From assembly GCA_913052345.1 (NCBI GenBank), contig CAJXDR010000039.1, positions 1-20,201 on the forward strand: DNA of 20,201 nt, given 5' to 3'. A program made the position numbers and the translations under genes. The DNA is from UBA4421 sp002470275. GTDB lineage: Bacteria; Pseudomonadota; Gammaproteobacteria; Pseudomonadales; Azotimanducaceae. This document shows positions 6,742 through 15,369 of this stretch, piece after piece; the stretch's first letter is position 1, and the number at the start of each line of letters is the position of its first letter. The notes below the pieces were generated by a model that did not search any database, had not been told where the DNA came from, and was given only the letters and a program-made list of their open reading frames with translations.

Positions 6742-9700
6742 CTACCAAGTGTCGACAAAGGGATACTTCTTCTCCCTGCGTTCGGGCGTTGGCGGTAGCC
6801 GCTTTAGGCTTTCAGCCACCCAGGAACGGGTTTCTGCGGGATCAATCACATCATCAAGCCCACCACCAGCCGCAGCGTTGACGGCCTTAGCTGATTCATA
6901 GGCTCTGTCCACACGTTCCTGAAATTCCTTTGCCCGCTCTTCTGGATCCTCGATGGCCATTAACTCTTTGCGATAGCCCAGCTTGACGGCACCTTCAATG
7001 TTCATCCCCGCAAACTCAGCCGTCGGCCAGGCCACCGTGAAGAACCCGACCAGGGCACCAGCACCGCACATCGCTTGGGCACCCAGGCCGTAGGCCTTGC
7101 GCACCACCGCGCTGAATAGGGGGGTGGTTAGGTTGGCACCGGCGTTGAACATGCGCACGCAGTGGCGCACGAGGGCCGTTGCTTCAACTTCTGGCCCAAC
7201 CATCATGCCGGGGCAGTCGATCAGACTTAGAATCGGGATATCGAATGCATCGCACAACTGAATAAATCGCGCGCCCTTATCCGCACCATCGGAATCAATT
7301 GCCCCAGCTAGGTGGTGAGGATTGTTAGCAATAACGCCCATGGCCCTACCCTCTATTCGGATAAAGCAGGTGATGATGCCTACCGCGAAATCCTTACGTA
7401 TCTCCAGTACCGAACCGACATCGGCGATGGTATTGATGATGTCGCGCATATCGTAAAGGCGCAGCCGATTCTCCGGGACGATGTGACGGAGCTTGCGCTG
7501 GTCTGGCGCCACCCAGTCGGCCACCCTACCCTGAAAATAACTCAGGTACTGCTTGGCGACCTGCACCGCTTCGGCTTCGTCGCGCACCAAGATATCCACC
7601 ACCCCGTTGGGCACCTGGAAGGACATGGGACCAACCTCTTCAGGGGTATAGATGCCCAAGCCACCGCCCTCGATCATGGCCGGACCGCCCATGGCGATGG
7701 TTGAATCCTGGGTGGCAATAATGACATCACAGCAGGCGAGCAGGGCCGTGTTGCCCGCAAAACAGCGTCCGTGATTGATACCAACGAGGGGCACGGCACC
7801 AGAGAGTTTTGAAAAAGTGGCAAAGGTAGGGGTATCGAATGCCACCGCAGGCCCGGTACTGTCATCCCCGGGGCGACCGCCACCGCCCTCGCCAAAAAGT
7901 ATCACCGGCAAACGCCACTGGAGTGCCAGTTCAAACATGCGATCTTGCTTGTAGTGATTGCGTGCACCCTGGGTGCCGGCGAGTACCGAATAGTCATAAT
8001 GAACCACCATGGCCCGCGCCGCCTCATCACCGAACAGCTCTGCATTGACCGTGCCCGTGCCCGCGACCAGGCCGTCCCCCGGTGTTCGTTCGCGCAGGCT
8101 CTGCATGTCATGGCGCTTGTGCTGACGGGCCACGATCAGCGGCCAGTACTCCTTGAATGAGCCTGTATCCAGAAGTTCAGCAATATTTTCTCGGGGCATA
8201 CGCCCGCCCCGCGCATGACGCTTGGCGACGGCTTCTGCCCTATTTTCGTCCAGGGTCAGGGCATGACGGTCGATATTTTCTTGCAGATCGCCACGAATGT
8301 GGTCGAGGTCAATTTCGTCAGCAACCTGGTTACCACCCCCCGATACCTCCGCCTCCTCAACAAAGACAATGGGATAGGCCTCCCGCACGACGTCCCCCCG
8401 AGCCATGGTCACCTGGCGCACGATGCCGTCGAAGTCCGCCGCAATGACATGTTCCATTTTCATGGCTTCTACAACGGCTAGCGACTGTCCCGCCCGAACC
8501 TCGTCGCCAACCTGAACCTCGATGGCAACAATCGTTCCCTGAATTGGGGAGCTGACGCCCACGGACCCATCTGGACCCGCTAGGGTTGGTGCTTCCTGCA
8601 CCACCTCCTCTCGTCGTGATTTAACCTCAGCGTCGTGAGCAAAGAGAGCCAAGGGGTCCGATGTATCTATTCGAGCACCGGCAAAGCCATCAACCGGCTG
8701 GCTTGGTTCGATGGCAACGAAGCGATCCCGTTGAGGCGAAGGTGCCGCGAGCATCTGCATATGCTCGTCCACCCAGCGGGTATGAATGGCGCCCTTAATA
8801 AAGTCCTCGTGGTTTACGATATTCTTCAAAAAGTCGGTATTAGCCTTGAGTCCCTCGATGCGAAATTCGGCCAGGGCACGAACCATCTTTGCGCACACAG
8901 CGGAAAAATCAGGCCCAGCGCTAGAGACCACGACCTTGGCCAGCAGCGAATCGAAGGCGGTCGACGTTTGATACCCCACATAGCCAAAGCCATCCGTTCT
9001 TACGCCGGGACCGTTGGGCGTTTCATATGCCGTTAGCCTGCCGGAGGCGGGCACAACGGAACCATCTTGATTCAGGGTCTCCATATTTACTCTGGCTTGA
9101 ATCGCATAACCACGAGGCTTGGCGCCCTGAGCCAAGTGCATGTCTTCAAGCTCCTCGCCAGCAGCCACTCGTATCTGGCTTTGCACCAGATCCACGCCGG
9201 TCACCTCTTCGGTGACGGTATGTTCTACCTGCAGCCGTGCGTTGGCCTCGATAAAGACAAACTCTGGAGCGTCACCTGATGCATTCACTAAAAACTCGAA
9301 GGTGCCCAGGCTCTGGTAGCCCTCCTTTCGGGCAAACCGCACGGCAGCATCGATGATGCACTGACGCAGCGCATCGTCCAAGGCTGGCGCGGGTGCAATT
9401 TCCACGACCTTCTGGTTGCGTCGTTGGGCAGAGCACTCTCGCTCCCCCAGATGTGCAATGTTGCCAGACTCATCACCGATGATTTGCACCTCAATATGCC
9501 GCGCCTGCTGCATAAAGACTTCCACATAGACGTCTTCCACACCAAAGGCGGCCTTAGCCTCGGACTGACAGCGAGCGAACGCGTCGTCCAGCGCCGCCTT
9601 ATCCGTGACCGCACGCGTGCCGCGGCCCCCACCGCCAGCCAAGGCTTTGATAATGATGCCCTGTGGGTGCTGGTCGAAAAATGCATGGGCTTGCTCGAGG

Positions 9701-10116
9701 GTCACCGATCGATCAATGCCCGCAAGGACAGGCACATCAGCTGCAGTGGCGGCTGCTCGAGCACGGGCCTTATCGCCAAACAGGCTCAGATGTTGGACGG
9801 AAGGCCCGATAAATTTGATACCGGCCTGCGCACAGGCCGTTGCAAATTCAGCCTGCTCGGAGAGAAAGCCGTATCCAGGATGGATGGCGTCGCAATGGGC
9901 GGCCTTGGCCGCGTCGATCACTCCATCAATATTCAGGTAGGCGCGCGCGCCCAAGCCTTCAAGGCTCACCGCCTCATCCGCTACACGGGTATGCAGGCTT
10001 GCCGCATCATCTTCTGAGTAAACCGCCACTGCGCGCAGGTTTAAATCTTGCACAGCACGAGCAATGCGTATTGCTATCTCGCCCCGATTGGCGATCAGCA
10101 CACCTTTAAAGCCCAT
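6742..10116 (-). CDS. Single-chain biotin-dependent acyl-CoA carboxylase (BC-BCCP-CT fusion)
   Basis: The protein (1124 residues, about 120 kDa) carries all parts of a biotin carboxylase system in one chain. Residues 1-450 are biotin carboxylase, with the NRGEIAIRI start, HPGYGFLSE, the ATP-grasp glycine loop GGGGRGTR (161-168) and EANARLQVEHT. A biotinyl domain follows with the AMKM motif at 551-554, Lys553 being the biotin site. Residues from about 610 to the end are a carboxyltransferase of the acetyl-/propionyl-CoA type, with LIDCPGMMVGPE near 965-976. The size and architecture match the bacterial long-chain acyl-CoA carboxylases (known from Mycobacterium avium and Pseudomonas aeruginosa) rather than the split AccABCD complex or pyruvate carboxylase. 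It would make a 2-carboxyacyl-CoA such as malonyl-CoA from ATP and bicarbonate; acyl-chain preference cannot be read by eye. GAGGG lies about seven bases before the ATG. It appears to be a single-gene unit. Confidence 0.9.
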   Translation of the reverse strand: MGFKGVLIANRGEIAIRIARAVQDLNLRAVAVYSEDDAASLHTRVADEAVSLEGLGARAYLNIDGVIDAAKAAHCDAIHPGYGFLSEQAEFATACAQAGIKFIGPSVQHLSLFGDKARARAAATAADVPVLAGIDRSVTLEQAHAFFDQHPQGIIIKALAGGGGRGTRAVTDKAALDDAFARCQSEAKAAFGVEDVYVEVFMQQARHIEVQIIGDESGNIAHLGERECSAQRRNQKVVEIAPAPALDDALRQCIIDAAVRFARKEGYQSLGTFEFLVNASGDAPEFVFIEANARLQVEHTVTEEVTGVDLVQSQIRVAAGEELEDMHLAQGAKPRGYAIQARVNMETLNQDGSVVPASGRLTAYETPNGPGVRTDGFGYVGYQTSTAFDSLLAKVVVSSAGPDFSAVCAKMVRALAEFRIEGLKANTDFLKNIVNHEDFIKGAIHTRWVDEHMQMLAAPSPQRDRFVAIEPSQPVDGFAGARIDTSDPLALFAHDAEVKSRREEVVQEAPTLAGPDGSVGVSSPIQGTIVAIEVQVGDEVRAGQSLAVVEAMKMEHVIAADFDGIVRQVTMARGDVVREAYPIVFVEEAEVSGGGNQVADEIDLDHIRGDLQENIDRHALTLDENRAEAVAKRHARGGRMPRENIAELLDTGSFKEYWPLIVARQHKRHDMQSLRERTPGDGLVAGTGTVNAELFGDEAARAMVVHYDYSVLAGTQGARNHYKQDRMFELALQWRLPVILFGEGGGGRPGDDSTGPAVAFDTPTFATFSKLSGAVPLVGINHGRCFAGNTALLACCDVIIATQDSTIAMGGPAMIEGGGLGIYTPEEVGPMSFQVPNGVVDILVRDEAEAVQVAKQYLSYFQGRVADWVAPDQRKLRHIVPENRLRLYDMRDIINTIADVGSVLEIRKDFAVGIITCFIRIEGRAMGVIANNPHHLAGAIDSDGADKGARFIQLCDAFDIPILSLIDCPGMMVGPEVEATALVRHCVRMFNAGANLTTPLFSAVVRKAYGLGAQAMCGAGALVGFFTVAWPTAEFAGMNIEGAVKLGYRKELMAIEDPEERAKEFQERVDRAYESAKAVNAAAGGGLDDVIDPAETRSWVAESLKRLPPTPERREKKYPFVDTW

Positions 10117-10662
10117 ATCTATCCCTCACTGCTTATTATTCTGCTGCTTTGCCCAGTGCCGGCGCCACCAATTGTCGGCACCGCTGCTGCAGGGTGCTCG
10201 GCAGGCTAGGAACGACGACCCGCCCTAAGACACCACGCCTCGGACAGGGGTAAGCCTCCTGCCTCCGAATGGTCACCCTACCTAAGCATCAGCCCTCATG
10301 CCTGGCGTAACCCGGTATCGCTCCCGAACTGGAACGACCCACTCCACCGTAACAGGGCACCGGCGCAGGCTTGTTTGGTTAGCAACATGAACTATCCCCT
10401 CCAGAAGCCGAAATCCACTATGAATTGGATCATCGTCATTCCTGAGGGGAATCTTCCCAAGAGTGACGATCAGACTCAATCGTTTGACCGTCGCTCATTG
10501 AATGTAGGAGTTCAAGGACCCGAAGGGTCGACAGGACCCCGGCCATCAAGGGGAGCGCCGGTTGAGAGTGGCTCTCCCTGCGGGCAGAAGGCGGGGCAGT
10601 CTTCCGCTTCCCTTCGCATTGCACCCGACCAAGCTAGAGACTGGAAGAATATGCCAGCAACC
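10117..10662. other. Intergenic region between eda and the carboxylase gene
   Basis: Nothing in this 546-bp stretch is recognisable as a gene; the short open frames on both strands carry no familiar motif. It must contain the carboxylase promoter. Three hairpins are visible: GTGCCG/CGGCAC at 10156-10181, CGGACAGG/CCTG-CC-TCCG at 10241-10267 (8 bp with a two-base bulge) and GACCC/GGGTC with a three-base loop near 10517-10529. None has a T-tract, so I call no terminator for eda. The 10500-10620 part is rich in GGA/AGG and structured. It could be an untranslated or small-RNA segment, or decayed coding sequence, but I cannot show either. Confidence 0.4.
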
Positions 10663-11283
10663 TCACAGGGCCGCAGCTTGTTTTGCCCTTGCCTCAATGG
10701 AGGACCAATCGCCTGCTTCGATCAACGCTTGATCTAACATCCAGGTGCCGCCGACACACAGCACATTCTCTAGAGCCAAAAAGTCAGCCGCGTTATCTGG
10801 GTTAACCCCGCCCGTAGGGCAAAACTTTAGCTGGGGTAACGGCCCGGCAATTGACTTAAGCATGGGGATACCGCCCGCCGCCTGAGCCGGAAAAAATTTT
10901 AAGTGCTGCAACCCAAACTCCAGCAATGTCATTGCTTCACTGGGGGTCGCTATGCCCGGCAACATCGGTACATCATATTGCTGTGCCGCTTGGGCTAAGG
11001 CAGCGGTGCAACCCGGACTGACGACAAACTCCGCCCCGGCGGCTACGGCGTTAGCATAGTTTTGAGCATCAATGACGGTCCCTGCCCCGACAGTTGCCTC
11101 CGGTACGTGCTCCTTAATGTCTGCAATGGCAGCTAACCCCCACTCCGTTCGCAAAGTCACCTCTAACACTTTCAGCCCCCCCTTTACTAAGGCTTTGGCC
11201 AAGGGGACGGCGTGGTCGAGGTTATCAATCCTAATCACGGGAATAACCGGACTCGTTGTCATGATTGATTCAATACTTTGCAT
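10663..11283 (-). CDS. eda: KDPG aldolase (2-dehydro-3-deoxy-phosphogluconate aldolase)
   Basis: Last step of the Entner-Doudoroff pathway: cleaves 2-keto-3-deoxy-6-phosphogluconate to pyruvate and glyceraldehyde 3-phosphate in the cytoplasm. The 206-residue TIM-barrel matches the usual length. Visible features are Glu41 and Arg45 in EVTLRT, GAGTV (66-70), SPGC (89-92), the Schiff-base Lys129 in LKFFPAQAAGG, the phosphate-binding FCPTGGV (154-160) and CVGGTWM near 176-182. AGGGA seven bases upstream of the ATG supports the start; a second ATG at codon 8 is possible. It is the last gene of the edd-zwf-pgl-eda cluster, 14 bp after pgl. The same enzyme class can also cleave 2-keto-4-hydroxyglutarate. 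Confidence 0.95.
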   Translation of the reverse strand: MQSIESIMTTSPVIPVIRIDNLDHAVPLAKALVKGGLKVLEVTLRTEWGLAAIADIKEHVPEATVGAGTVIDAQNYANAVAAGAEFVVSPGCTAALAQAAQQYDVPMLPGIATPSEAMTLLEFGLQHLKFFPAQAAGGIPMLKSIAGPLPQLKFCPTGGVNPDNAADFLALENVLCVGGTWMLDQALIEAGDWSSIEARAKQAAAL

Positions 11284-11297
11284 GATTTGATCCCTCG

Positions 11298-12014
11298 TTA
11301 GGGTGCCCAGTAAACCTGTACAGGGACTTGCCGTTGATTTAACACCCTACTGACGGGCATCGTCTGGTCACCATGACCGGCTAACTGTTTGGCTTGTTCG
11401 TATACCGCCAATTTTTCCGGACCGCTAATTAGCAAATAAATCGCCTCAGATTGAAGGAGCCCGTATAGGCTCAGTGTCATTCGCTCCGTATGCTTGCCCG
11501 TCACGTCGGTTGGTTGCGCGTCAATTGCCACACACAGTTGACGCTGATTGATATCCAGCGCTAAGCCTAAGCCCGTCGCGTTCGGGAACAACGACGCAGT
11601 ATGGCCATCAACGCCCATACCCAAAATTGTGAGGTCAAAGGGTCTCCCCAGCTGCTGATACCCCGCTTCGCAAAATGGCTGACCCTGGATTGCCGTGTCG
11701 GCGCTATTTTTCATGGCGACAAGGTTGGCACCACGCGCATGATCTTGAAGCAGGTTATCTACGATAAACGTTTCATTACTTCCGGGTTCTCCGGCCTCGA
11801 CCCAACGTTCATCCACCAAAGCAACGGTGATTCTTGACCACTCTAGAGGCGTTTTAGCCAGTTGCCGGTAGAGCGGCTCCGGACTGCTGCCTCCGGACAC
11901 GAGCAATGACGCCTGAGTTTTTTTATGTACTGCCGCCTGTAACCTTTGGCGGCAATGGTCCAGCAGCACCTCGAACATCTCCGAACGCCGTGAAAAGAAA
12001 TGCTCTTCAAGCAC
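11298..12014 (-). CDS. pgl: 6-phosphogluconolactonase (DevB/SOL type)
   Basis: Hydrolyses 6-phosphogluconolactone, the product of glucose-6-phosphate dehydrogenase, to 6-phosphogluconate. The 238-residue protein is of the DevB/SOL family (fold shared with glucosamine-6-phosphate deaminases), not the E. coli beta-propeller lactonase. Motifs are VSGGSSPEPLY (39-49), VDERWV with GSNE (67-81) and GMGVDGHTASLFP (132-144), which holds the catalytic His region. The start is a GTG at 12014, two bases after the zwf stop, which suggests translational coupling. An internal ATG twelve codons in has a GGAG directly abutting it and is a poorer start. It lies between zwf and eda, so the cluster covers all four steps from glucose 6-phosphate to pyruvate and triose phosphate. 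Confidence 0.93.
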   Translation of the reverse strand: MLEEHFFSRRSEMFEVLLDHCRQRLQAAVHKKTQASLLVSGGSSPEPLYRQLAKTPLEWSRITVALVDERWVEAGEPGSNETFIVDNLLQDHARGANLVAMKNSADTAIQGQPFCEAGYQQLGRPFDLTILGMGVDGHTASLFPNATGLGLALDINQRQLCVAIDAQPTDVTGKHTERMTLSLYGLLQSEAIYLLISGPEKLAVYEQAKQLAGHGDQTMPVSRVLNQRQVPVQVYWAP

Positions 12015-12016
12015 GC

Positions 12017-13486
12017 TTATTCACTCTCTTGTGCACCACTGTTGTACCAATAGCGGCCATCATTTTTCAGCAGCTCGTCAGATTCGTCCGGCCCCCAACT
12101 GCCGGCGCGATAGAGATGAGGGGAAGTTTTGCTCTCTTGCCACGCGGCAATGATAGGGTCTATCCATCCCCAGGCATATTCCCCTTCGTCCCGGTGAATA
12201 AACAAGCTGGAATCCCCCTTAACAACGTCCAGCATTAGCCGCTTGTAAGCATCGCTGCGAAATTCCGTATACGTCTCAGAGAAGTTTAGGTTCAGGGTGG
12301 CAGGCTGCAGCTGCATATCCGTTGTTTCCAGGTTCTTCGACATCATAGTCAGCTGGATCATTTCGTCAGGCTGCAGGCGGATCACCAAGCGATTAGGCTG
12401 CAATTTGCCCGCGCTGTCCTTATAAACATAGTGGGAGACATCTTTGAACTGAACAATAATCTCCGCACATCGCGACTTCATTCTCTTTCCGGTTCGGAGG
12501 TAGAAGGGCACTCTGGCCCAGCGCCAGTTATCGATATAGGTTCGAATTGCCACGAAGGTTTCTGTCTGACTGTTGGGAGAGTTTAACTCCTCCAGATAAC
12601 CCGGCACTAACTCCCCTGCATAACTGCCCGCCACGTATTGGCCGCGCACCGTATTCTGCTGCACATCCGCGATGGTCATGGGGCGCAGCGCTTCCAAGAC
12701 CTTTATTTTTTCTGCCTGAATGCTCCGGGCGCTAATTTTGTGGGGGGACTCCATTGCCACTAGACACAGCAGTTGCAGTAGGTGGTTTTGCACCATGTCC
12801 CGCAGCGCACCAACTTCATTATAAAACTCCGCCCGCCCTTCTAACCCGACCGTTTCAGAGATGCTGATTTGAACATGATCGATGGACTTGGAGTCCCATA
12901 GGTGCTCGAAAATTAAATTAGTGAATCTGAGCGCCATCAAATTTTGAACAGTTTCCTTGCCGAGGTAATGATCGATGCGATAAACATTCTCCTCGCTGAA
13001 GTACTCGGCAATTTCTTCATTTATCTTGTTGGCGGAAAGTGCTCCGTATCCAATGGGCTTTTCGACCACCACTCTGCTTTGGCTGGTGATCAAGTTGTTA
13101 TCCGCTAAGTTCCTACAGCAAATACTGAAAATCGCCGGTGGAATCGCCAAATAAAAGACCCTCACTTTGGGGTCACCGGGCACTAACACCTCCTTCAGGT
13201 TCTGCCAGTCATCTCCTTTGGCGATATCTAAGGCTACGGGAAATAAATACGCTTTAAACTGATTCCAAGCGTCTGGGATGAACTCATCCGCCAAATATTC
13301 CTTCAGCGCAGCCTCTGAATTTTGTAAATATGCCGCTGCTGATTTTTTGTCACGACATATGACTATGACGCGCGATTGCTCCGTCAACTGTCCCTCACGA
13401 AACGTGCGATACCAAGCAGGTAAAATTTTGCGCAAAGCCAGGTCGCCCGCTCCACCAAAAATCACGATATCAAACGCGTTCGTCAT
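12017..13486 (-). CDS. zwf: Glucose-6-phosphate 1-dehydrogenase
   Basis: Oxidises glucose 6-phosphate to 6-phosphogluconolactone with NAD(P)+, the entry to both the Entner-Doudoroff and oxidative pentose-phosphate routes. At 489 residues it has the usual length. The N-terminal dinucleotide site is FGGAGDLALRKILP (10-23), with Gly-Ala in place of the more common Ala-Ser. The strand ending VVVEKPIGYG (139-148) carries the conserved Glu-Lys-Pro. The substrate signature RIDHYLGKE is at 170-178, containing the conserved Asp-His and the Lys that binds substrate. Cofactor preference cannot be read safely. Base composition is low for the window: hand counts of three lines within the gene give about 38-43% G+C. 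It is the second gene of the cluster, 68 bp after edd and almost touching pgl. Confidence 0.96.
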   Translation of the reverse strand: MTNAFDIVIFGGAGDLALRKILPAWYRTFREGQLTEQSRVIVICRDKKSAAAYLQNSEAALKEYLADEFIPDAWNQFKAYLFPVALDIAKGDDWQNLKEVLVPGDPKVRVFYLAIPPAIFSICCRNLADNNLITSQSRVVVEKPIGYGALSANKINEEIAEYFSEENVYRIDHYLGKETVQNLMALRFTNLIFEHLWDSKSIDHVQISISETVGLEGRAEFYNEVGALRDMVQNHLLQLLCLVAMESPHKISARSIQAEKIKVLEALRPMTIADVQQNTVRGQYVAGSYAGELVPGYLEELNSPNSQTETFVAIRTYIDNWRWARVPFYLRTGKRMKSRCAEIIVQFKDVSHYVYKDSAGKLQPNRLVIRLQPDEMIQLTMMSKNLETTDMQLQPATLNLNFSETYTEFRSDAYKRLMLDVVKGDSSLFIHRDEGEYAWGWIDPIIAAWQESKTSPHLYRAGSWGPDESDELLKNDGRYWYNSGAQESE

Positions 13487-13554
13487 GCCATTCTCTTCCT
13501 ATTCTGTAGGCTTACTGTTGAGCTTTTGCTGAGGCGATCTGGTCAGGGTCAGCA

Positions 13555-15369
13555 CTAAAAGATGCTCGCCCCCTCCTCTGCGGCACCCACAGATTCTCTG
13601 AAGTGCGCAAACATTTCTCTACCCATACCCACGCTTGGCCTATCCGCTACTGGCGGCATGGCCCGTTCAGTGAAGCCCTCAGCATGGTTATGCAATATGC
13701 CCTTGTCGGCGTTCAACTCGATCGGGTCGCCCTCTTGCACCTTCAGTATGGCGCCCTGATTTAAAGCCTCCGGCGATAGATGGATCGCTGCGGGCACCTT
13801 TCCTGAAGCACCGGACATTCGGCCGTCGGTCACTAACGCCACCTGAAACCCCCGGTCCTGTAAAAGGCCCAAGACGGGCGTCAACTGATGCAGCTCGGGC
13901 ATTCCATTAGCCTTTGGCCCCTGGAAGCGAACCACTGCAACGAAGTCTTTTTCTAATTCGCCCGCATCAAACCTCATTTTTAAGTCGTTCTGATGATCGA
14001 AAATAATAGCGGGCGCCTTAATCACCCGATGTTCGGGCTTTACCGCGGAAATCTTTATCACCGAACGACCGAGATTGCCGGTCAATAGTTTCAAGCCGCC
14101 CTCTGCACTGAAAGGCGACTCGCAGCTACTGACCACATCTTTATCCAAACTCTCTGCTGGGCCTTCTCGCCAATCCAGTTGAGTTGTCCCGGATTCAGCG
14201 TTTAGAAAGGGTTCCAGGCAATAATGCTGCAAACCCTCCTCACCTAAAATCGTTTTCACATCGTTGTGTAACAACCCTGCTGTGAGCAATTCACGAATCA
14301 GCAGGGACATGCCCCCGGCAGCCTGGAAGTGATTCACATCGGCTTGGCCGTTGGGATAAATCCGACACAGCAGAGGCACAACGCTCGAAAGCTCCGCCAT
14401 GTCCTGCCAGTTGATAATCACGCCAGCCGCCTTTGCAATGGCGATAATATGAATGGCGTGATTGGTGGAGCCCCCTGTCGCTAGGAGACCGACAATGCCG
14501 TTGACAAGAGCGCGCTCATCCACAATATCGGCCAAGGGCGTATAAATTTCCCCCATGCTGGTGAGCCGCGCAAGCTGGGTAACGGCGCCTCGAGTTAAGT
14601 GCTCTCGTAGAGGCGTGCCCGGATTTATAAAGGAGCTGCCGGGTAAGTGCAGCCCCATAATTTCCATCAGCATCTGGTTGCTGTTGGCCGTACCGTAAAA
14701 GGTACAGGTTCCGGCGCTATGGTAAGACTGGCTTTCCGCCTCTAGCAATTCGTCCCGCCCTACCTTGCCCTCGGCGTAGAGCTGTCGGACGCGCACTTTT
14801 TCAGCATTCGACAACCCCGTTAACATAGGCCCGGCCGGAACAAACACTGCGGGTAGATGGCCAAAAGATAGGGCGCCGATTAGCATTCCCGGAACAATTT
14901 TATCGCAGACGCCCAAGCATAAAATGCCGTCAAACATATCGTGAGATAAAGCCACTGCGGTTGCCATGGCGATGACGTCACGGCTAAAGAGTGACAGCTC
15001 CATACCGTCCCGCCCTTGAGTAACGCCATCACACATCGCCGGCACGCCCCCTGCAAATTGGGCAACGGCACCCACATCGCGGGCGGCCTGTTTGATTTTC
15101 TCCGGATATTCTTGAAATGGCTGATGGGCTGAAAGCATATCGTTGTAGGCTGAAACGATGGCGAAGTTTGCCGCTCTGTCTACCGCCAGAACTGACTTGT
15201 CCCCGGCCTTGCTAGCGGCGAAGGCGTGAGCGACGTTGCCGCAGGATAAACGTTTTCTCGACACGCCCTGTTGGCGAGCGTGGCTCACTTTATCTAAGTA
15301 GCCTCGCCTGCTGTCATGACTGCGGTCAATGATGCGTTGGGTCACATCAACTACTGTTTGATTTATCAT
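13555..15369 (-). CDS. edd: Phosphogluconate dehydratase
   Basis: Dehydrates 6-phosphogluconate to 2-keto-3-deoxy-6-phosphogluconate, the step that defines the Entner-Doudoroff pathway. The 604-residue protein belongs to the IlvD/Edd iron-sulfur dehydratase family. Candidate cluster-binding cysteines are Cys113 in PAMCDGVTQG, Cys155 in LGVCDKIVPGM and Cys222 in GTCTFYGTANSNQ. The C-terminal VTDGRMSGASGKVPAAIH block is typical of the family and, with the length, favours Edd over dihydroxy-acid dehydratase (IlvD), which has a different CDGIAMGH-like block. The start ATG follows a GAGGG about nine bases upstream. It is the first gene of the cluster, so the main promoter should lie in 15370-15450. 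I searched there for a HexR-like TGTAAT-N3-ATTACA palindrome and did not find one. Confidence 0.96.
   Translation of the reverse strand: MINQTVVDVTQRIIDRSHDSRRGYLDKVSHARQQGVSRKRLSCGNVAHAFAASKAGDKSVLAVDRAANFAIVSAYNDMLSAHQPFQEYPEKIKQAARDVGAVAQFAGGVPAMCDGVTQGRDGMELSLFSRDVIAMATAVALSHDMFDGILCLGVCDKIVPGMLIGALSFGHLPAVFVPAGPMLTGLSNAEKVRVRQLYAEGKVGRDELLEAESQSYHSAGTCTFYGTANSNQMLMEIMGLHLPGSSFINPGTPLREHLTRGAVTQLARLTSMGEIYTPLADIVDERALVNGIVGLLATGGSTNHAIHIIAIAKAAGVIINWQDMAELSSVVPLLCRIYPNGQADVNHFQAAGGMSLLIRELLTAGLLHNDVKTILGEEGLQHYCLEPFLNAESGTTQLDWREGPAESLDKDVVSSCESPFSAEGGLKLLTGNLGRSVIKISAVKPEHRVIKAPAIIFDHQNDLKMRFDAGELEKDFVAVVRFQGPKANGMPELHQLTPVLGLLQDRGFQVALVTDGRMSGASGKVPAAIHLSPEALNQGAILKVQEGDPIELNADKGILHNHAEGFTERAMPPVADRPSVGMGREMFAHFRESVGAAEEGASIF

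Noticed and set aside
6742..10116. Call as pyruvate carboxylase
   Set aside because: The C-terminal half is an acyl-CoA carboxyltransferase of the crotonase-like type, not the pyruvate-binding TIM barrel, and BCCP is internal rather than C-terminal.
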